DNA from: Axinella damicornis
Lineage: Eukaryota > Porifera > Demospongiae > Axinellida > Axinellidae
NCBI GenBank assembly: GCA_963931865.1
Contig: OZ007516.1
Coordinates: 8,487,615-8,551,614, forward strand
Direction of reading: 5' to 3'
DNA length: 64,000 bases
A program made the translations under genes and the position numbers. The notes under the pieces are model-generated. The model made no database searches and was not told the origin of the DNA. It was given only the letters and a program-made list of their open reading frames with translations. Below are positions 59,043 to 64,000 of this stretch, piece by piece; position 1 is the first letter of the stretch, and each line of letters opens with the position of its first letter.

Positions 59043-59936
59043 GGTGGTCAAGAGTCTATTTACCTATCAAGACAGTTGAGACTGCTCCCGTCTTTGTGTG
59101 TGAACGCTGTAAAGTCGGGTCTAGCTTGAAGCGTCTCAAGATGGTCAGATTCAAGCGCCTGTAGTGCAAGATCGCAGGGTGCTATGATGATCGGACCTGC
59201 GCCTGATGAAAGCCCCATCTCTGTACTTTCAGAAAATAGCCACATCATGGGGTGACAACCCCATCTGATTTGGAGCTATGAGCCCCTGAAGTCAACCGTG
59301 TTTCACGAATTTGGTTTGCGTGGGTGAATTTATGCTGCCATATCTCGAGAACGCTACATGCTATGGACATGAGACTTGCACCACTGGATACACCAAAGAC
59401 TGAGGTTTATAAAGATGTGTGGAAGTATTGTGACAACCCCATCAGATTTGGAGCTATGAGCCCCTGAAGTCAACCGAATTTGGTTTGCGTGGGTGAACTG
59501 TATCTCGAGAACGCTACTTGCTATGTACATGACACTTGCACCATTGGATACAACAAACACTGAGGTTTGTAAATACGTGTGGAAGTATTGTGACAAACCC
59601 ATCAGCTTTGGAGCTATACGGCTGCACTCAGCACTTTCATGGATTTAGTAGCTGCATACGTACTCGTCTCCTGAAGACTCAAACTATCAACATGGCAGTC
59701 TGACATTTCGAGATTACCCCATGGACCATGGAACTTTGTGCCTGTGAAAGTGATCATTGTTTGGTTGTATCCATGAAGCAATACACTATATCTTGGTAGA
59801 TAATATTAACAGTATGAAGTGTAAACAAAATACATAAAATTTAATGGTAATAAAGTTAATTAAGTATAATATTGTTTGAACATTATTCATTCACAATGAG
59901 TTAATCTATACACTGAATGGGTAGATACCAGTTAAG
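59043..59936. repeat. ~180-bp tandem repeat and flank
   Basis: From about 59246 to 59610 two to two and a half copies share GGAGCTATGAGCCCCTGAAG, GAATTTGGTTTGCGTGGGTG and TATCTCGAGAACGCTAC. The remainder is AT-rich with no gene seen. Confidence 0.7.
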
Positions 59937-61197
59937 TCAGTTTATATGGTGCTTGATTTCGCAATGGCTATGCTTGACCATAATAATTCCTCTCCGTGAG
60001 ATATTAATCCCAGCATAGAAGCCTGGGCTTGATGAAAACCCTTTAAACATATATCTGATCCATTTGAATTCAACTTTGGTAATATCGTTTTTGATCAGCG
60101 CATCATGGACTTCTGCGGTAAGTTCATGTATTACATATCCTATTCGCATCCATTTTCCATTCATGTAGCACTGAAATGCTATTGCTGCCTTGTCAATGGG
60201 ATTATCCGGCTCAGGCATTAACCTGACTGAAACTCCCAACGACAACTCCTTTTTAGCTTTACTCAGAATGTTTTGGTACTCACCACTTTTGGTAGTACCT
60301 ATGCATTTGAATGTGATAGTGTGTTCAATAACTTCTCTGGGGCTATCACATCTACTGGCATCTGAATCAGTAGTGTCAGAATCAGATTCTTTGCTGAAAA
60401 GGCTTTGATCACTTCATAGAGGGGACTCCTCGCTATTGTTACTTTGATTGCTTGCTCCAGCATATGCATCACCTTCTCCCATAATGTGAAAGTCCCATAT
60501 GATAAATATCCCCAAGTCCTGAGGAAGTTCCATTGATGGGACATTGAGTTGCCCGTCTGTGTCTTCAGGCTGAAATAACCACCAGATGATGCATGTGTTA
60601 CTCTTTATTAGAGCTTAAAATACACATGCATGCACCTTACTGACATGCACTATCAATGTTGTGTTAGCTCAATGACAGCAAATGCCATCATGAGCTCCCA
60701 ATAAGCCCTTTATATGGGGAATTTAATACTAAAACTGAAATCAGAATTGTCATAGCCTGCTAATTGAAACTACAAGTAAACTACTATTGAAATCACCCCT
60801 AAACGGTGGTTACTCAAGCTAAAAGTGTTTTCAGTTACCTTCTTTAGAGTATAACGTGCAACTAAAACTAAAACTGAACTATTTTCCGAACACACATAAA
60901 CTGCATGCCATACCAATTAAGTAATGTGATGCTTTTTTATTGAAGTAATACCTGCAGCATGAATCCACCCTTCTGTGACATTCTTACTTGGACTGGGAAC
61001 TGCAAGGTGTCTAGTAGGGCATCTCGGTGAACGAAACCATCATATCGGTACTGCTGACCATCTTCAATTATAAGATACTTAACTTTAACCAACTCGATGT
61101 CAAGGACTGGAAATTGAGGTATCGTGTAGTCGTGCTTTTCATGCCTGCTGAGGATCCAGAAGTTAAAGTATTGGCTGGTGCTCGAGCTATCTGCCAT
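59937..61197 (-). pseudogene. HIRAN-like domain protein with one in-frame TGA
   Basis: Exon 1 (60952-61197) encodes MADSSSTSQYFNFWILSRHE and an acidic/hydrophobic region. A phase-0 GT-AG intron leads to exon 2 (59937-60569). Exon 2 stays in one frame for 211 codons apart from a single TGA at 60414-60416. After the stop come a Ser/Asp-rich stretch, FKCIGTTKSGEYQNIL, then RLMPEPDNPIDKAAIAF and WMRIGYVIHELTAEV, which match the HIRAN pattern (E-P-x-N-P-x-D-x-x-A-I then x-I-G-Y-V), and finally PGFYAGINISRRG. HIRAN domains bind DNA ends in Rad5/HLTF. It faces the next gene across 417 bp. I recall similar unnamed proteins in cnidarians and sponges but cannot verify this here. Confidence 0.6.
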
Positions 61198-61614
61198 TCT
61201 TCACCGATACCGATGCGTGCGGGCACTTTAACAACATCAATTATTACGCATTAACAGCTCCACCCCTTGACAGATCGGAACCTAGTTGCTGCAAGGCATG
61301 ACTGAAGGCAAGTTCTGGATATCTAAAATACGTAGCTGACTTGTAACTTACCCATCACATACCCATCAGTTTTCCATCCGCATATGCGGGGGGGGGGGGT
61401 GGGGGGGGGGGGGGGGGGGGGGGGGGGTGTAAGTGGCACTATATGCAAAGTGAGTCTACTATAGTGCATAGTGAGTCTACTATAGTGCCACCAGTGGCTG
61501 TGCAGCACTTCAGCCCCGGCCCCCTCCACCACCACCACCACCACCTTTGCATGCTTCCACCACTCATCTGTATGGATAAGTGCATTGCATAATATTGATA
61601 GGTGCGTGTGTAGG
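61198..61614. promoter_or_regulatory. Divergent intergenic region with poly-G
   Basis: 417 bp between the two head-to-head genes. It includes a G run interrupted by one T (61389-61427), a duplicated GTGAGTCTACTATAGTGC (61450-61490) and (CCA)n. Probably the shared promoter; the call is positional. Confidence 0.4.
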
Positions 61615-64000
61615 ATGAAACGTTCTCATGGGGATTCTCCCTCTGGGATTACACCTCTGGCGAAGAGTCACAGAAGCAAACGGAATTCCATTAACAGAGG
61701 ACGAAAGCGTCTTGATTTTGATTCACAACAAAGTTCATCCACTTCTGTTAACCCTCCACGAGCACAGCAATTTCCGACGTGGACCACAGATGAAGAGACT
61801 CTGCTGTTGGAGTTTCTTGCAAGGAAACGTTCTGAAGGAAATTTCTCTCAATGGCCATCTTTCGGAAACAAATCGTTATGGGAAGATGCTGGAAAATATG
61901 TCACTGAGAATTCTACCAACCAATTGAGCCCCTGAGTGTGCAAGTTGTTCTTACACAGTTGGAGAATGTGAGGGGGACACTCCTGCAAGAGATATCTTTC
62001 ATTGTACAAGGTGAGTATAGCTAGAGTGGATGTGCATGGTATAGCTGACATGGTGAAATGCATGTACATGCATTACTCTGTTTAGGCATTGAAAAAGCCC
62101 AAGAAACATATGACAGCATGCTTGAGAAGCCTACCACCGACAAGAAGCTTCTAGAGGCAGCATGGGAGCTGGAAGAGCATCGTCACCTCTACAATGAGGC
62201 GCAGAGAATCACACAACAGCTTAGTGCTACGGCAAATGCCATCAAACAAGCTAACTTACCGCAGACCTCCTTGGTCAATGCAGTTCCATCATCAAATGTT
62301 CCAAAGCTGTTGTCAGATGTCAGACCAAGATTGAGGCAATTTTTCAAAGATTTGTACCGGAAGAAACGAACTCCTGCAATGCACATCATGGTATTCATGC
62401 TCAGTGAATAGAATCCAGACGGCTGAAGAAGCCGTATTCTATACCAGTCCAGTGTCTTCCCTACTCTGGTATCAGTGATAGCAAGCTTCGCCTTCTCACT
62501 AACAAGATCAAGCTGGAAATGAAGAAAAGAGGAATGAAGGCTGTAGGTAAGAGAAGGGTAACTCACTGTATCTATACAACCTATACAACTCTACTGATCT
62601 CTGTAACAGGTCTTGTGACAGATGGAGAGTTTAATTCTCTGAGAGCAAATGGGCAAAAGCGTCCAGTCTCCATCTTGCAAATCAAAAGCAAAGGATATGC
62701 TCATATGGGCGAAGGAACAATGAAGAGCATGCTGACAATTGGTGGTGAGTTGTAGCTAATATCAATATTGTTGTATTGAGCTGCATACCTCAAACTAAAA
62801 CAAAAACTCACTATAGGCTTCACAGCAGATGGGGGCATAGTTGCCAAGAAGCATAATCCAGTTGTCACTCAGGAAGTACTCCAGAAGATCTGTGGACTTC
62901 TGTTGAGAGGAAAAACTTCCGTGAACGAGGTTGTTCATCAGCTTCGAGTCAGTACAGTTCCTGTTGGTTACACACCTCAACCATGGACTCCTGGTATATA
63001 CTCAGTATGAATACATGGTATGAATACAAACCTAATGATTACACCCTTCATATATTATACAGGAATGAGTGAGACTTCAGTGGATGAACTTCGTTCAATA
63101 CTGGCACAACTTGATTACACCTATCACGTTTGCGAGTGGACCAGACAAGGTGTCCCCTTCTGTACCCATGCATATGTTCCTGAAACAGATCCAATTACTG
63201 GAGATGAATTTCATGAACGGGAAGATCATGGCCATCTCCTGCTTTGCAAGTTTTTGAAGTTTTGTACTTTATACTTCAGAGAATTGCCATGTGCACAAGG
63301 GAAGGAAGAAATTCCAGTATCAACCTTGAACACTACCATGAGGCTCTCAAGTATCCTGAAACAAGGCTGACCATGTCAATCTTGAGAGGTGACAGGAAGC
63401 AATCAGTGAGAGATGCCGAGTTGATGTTCGACCCTAACTTCCTGAAGTGGCTATTTTCGAAAGGTTACAAAGCAGAAGCCGAGTATGTGGAAGCCGTTCT
63501 TGGATGGCATCGTGCAAATGATGAAAGAGGACTGGCTGAAGAAGAACGCTCAACTCTCAACAAACGATTCTTGCACTACATTCTTGATGACCTCATGCCC
63601 TGGCACCGTTCCCATGACTTCTCACTGCTTGAAGTCAATAGGTAATATATTCATGATTATCATTTGCATGTAGCTACTGCATTACAATTGCATTTATACA
63701 GGACAATCAACAATGTGAGAGGCTTCACACGGGAGACAACCACTGCACTCCTTACTACAATAGAGAGCACTGAATGGATGAGGGAACGTGCTACCAAATG
63801 CCTGGTACCTGTGGAACACCCAAGAGCCTCAACAACTGATGATGTTGAGTGTTTTTTCAGCATGGTGAGAGATCTGCTTGGCAGTTCTTTCCGACTCACC
63901 ACAGTTATGCAGGAATGGAGGAAAATTTGCGTGGAGTTTGATAAGCGACTTGACCCACAGCTTCCATTCTACTACTATACTTCAGATCATGACCATTACT
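61615..64000 (+). pseudogene. SANT/Myb-like, transposase-like protein, broken, runs off the end
   Basis: Visible exons: 61615 to about 61930, 61959-62010, 62086 to 62546, 62610-62744, 62817-62993, 63063-63641, 63702 to the window end. The N-terminus has TWTTDEETLLLEFL and WEDAGKY, a SANT/Myb-like module. Later exons read RLKKPYSIPVQCLPYSG, GLVTDGEFNSLRANGQKRP, HEREDHGH, LHYILDDLMPWH, GFTRETTTALL and TTDDVECFFSMVRDLLG. The last resembles the E-x-F-F-S helix near the final acidic residue of P- or hAT-type transposases (inference). Defects: a frame change near 61930, a 5-base tandem duplication creating TAG at 62409-62411 just before RLKKPY, and a frame change near 63240-63282. The other introns keep phase. 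I cannot name the family. Confidence 0.6.

Noticed and set aside
60414..60416. Selenocysteine codon
   Set aside because: No known selenoprotein context and no SECIS recognised; the neighbouring gene is also broken, so decay is simpler.

Overview
The window looks like nuclear DNA of an early-branching animal, most likely a sponge (inference). The genes are metazoan in type and carry GT-AG introns: a chimaerin, a Nanos, an AGTRAP-like membrane protein and glycosaminoglycan enzymes. Non-coding DNA is packed with short inverted-repeat elements, long pure G or C runs, TG microsatellites and tandem duplications. There is one 200-base N gap. No prokaryotic operon, CRISPR array or rRNA was seen.

Layout. 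1-7530 is a low-copy repeat in several imperfect copies (another piece at 10563-10960) with broken exons of an unrecognised minus-strand gene. 8494-8889 is a fold-back palindrome. 9901-10533 (minus) is a Nanos-like gene with frame breaks. 12657-22707 (minus) is an AGTRAP-like gene rebuilt from small exons. 22708-26865 holds a doubtful membrane ORF, a ~210-bp tandem array and a LINE relic. 26866-36735 is a compact block of carbohydrate genes: a B3GALT6-like galactosyltransferase (minus), a CHST15-like sulfotransferase (plus, divergent, 161 bp apart) and two tandem formylglycine sulfatases (minus). 36736-40168 holds an orphan fibronectin-III-like exon and a reverse-transcriptase relic. 40169-56981 (minus) is a 14-exon chimaerin-like gene (SH2, C1, RhoGAP). 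I joined it by splice sites and phase into a continuous 793-codon frame; it carries an extra 279-residue Ser/Arg-rich exon between SH2 and C1. 57664-59042 is a cluster of small inverted-repeat elements around the gap. 59937-64000 holds two head-to-head genes: a HIRAN-like protein (minus) and a SANT/Myb-like protein with a transposase-like C-terminus (plus, leaving the window). Both carry disabling changes. I read them as a decaying copy of a two-gene mobile element, which is the best candidate here for an undescribed system.

Function. The 26.9-36.7 kb block can be read as one pathway: linker galactose transfer, GalNAc-sulfate sulfation, then sulfate removal. The chimaerin would link phosphotyrosine and diacylglycerol signals to Rac inactivation. 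The short elements include two hAT-type insertions with perfect 8-bp target duplications in chimaerin intron 1, and at least eleven copies of a hairpin family ending TAG(C/T)CTCGTTCCCAG. All gene models come from reading splice sites and family motifs by eye; no alignment or RNA data were available.
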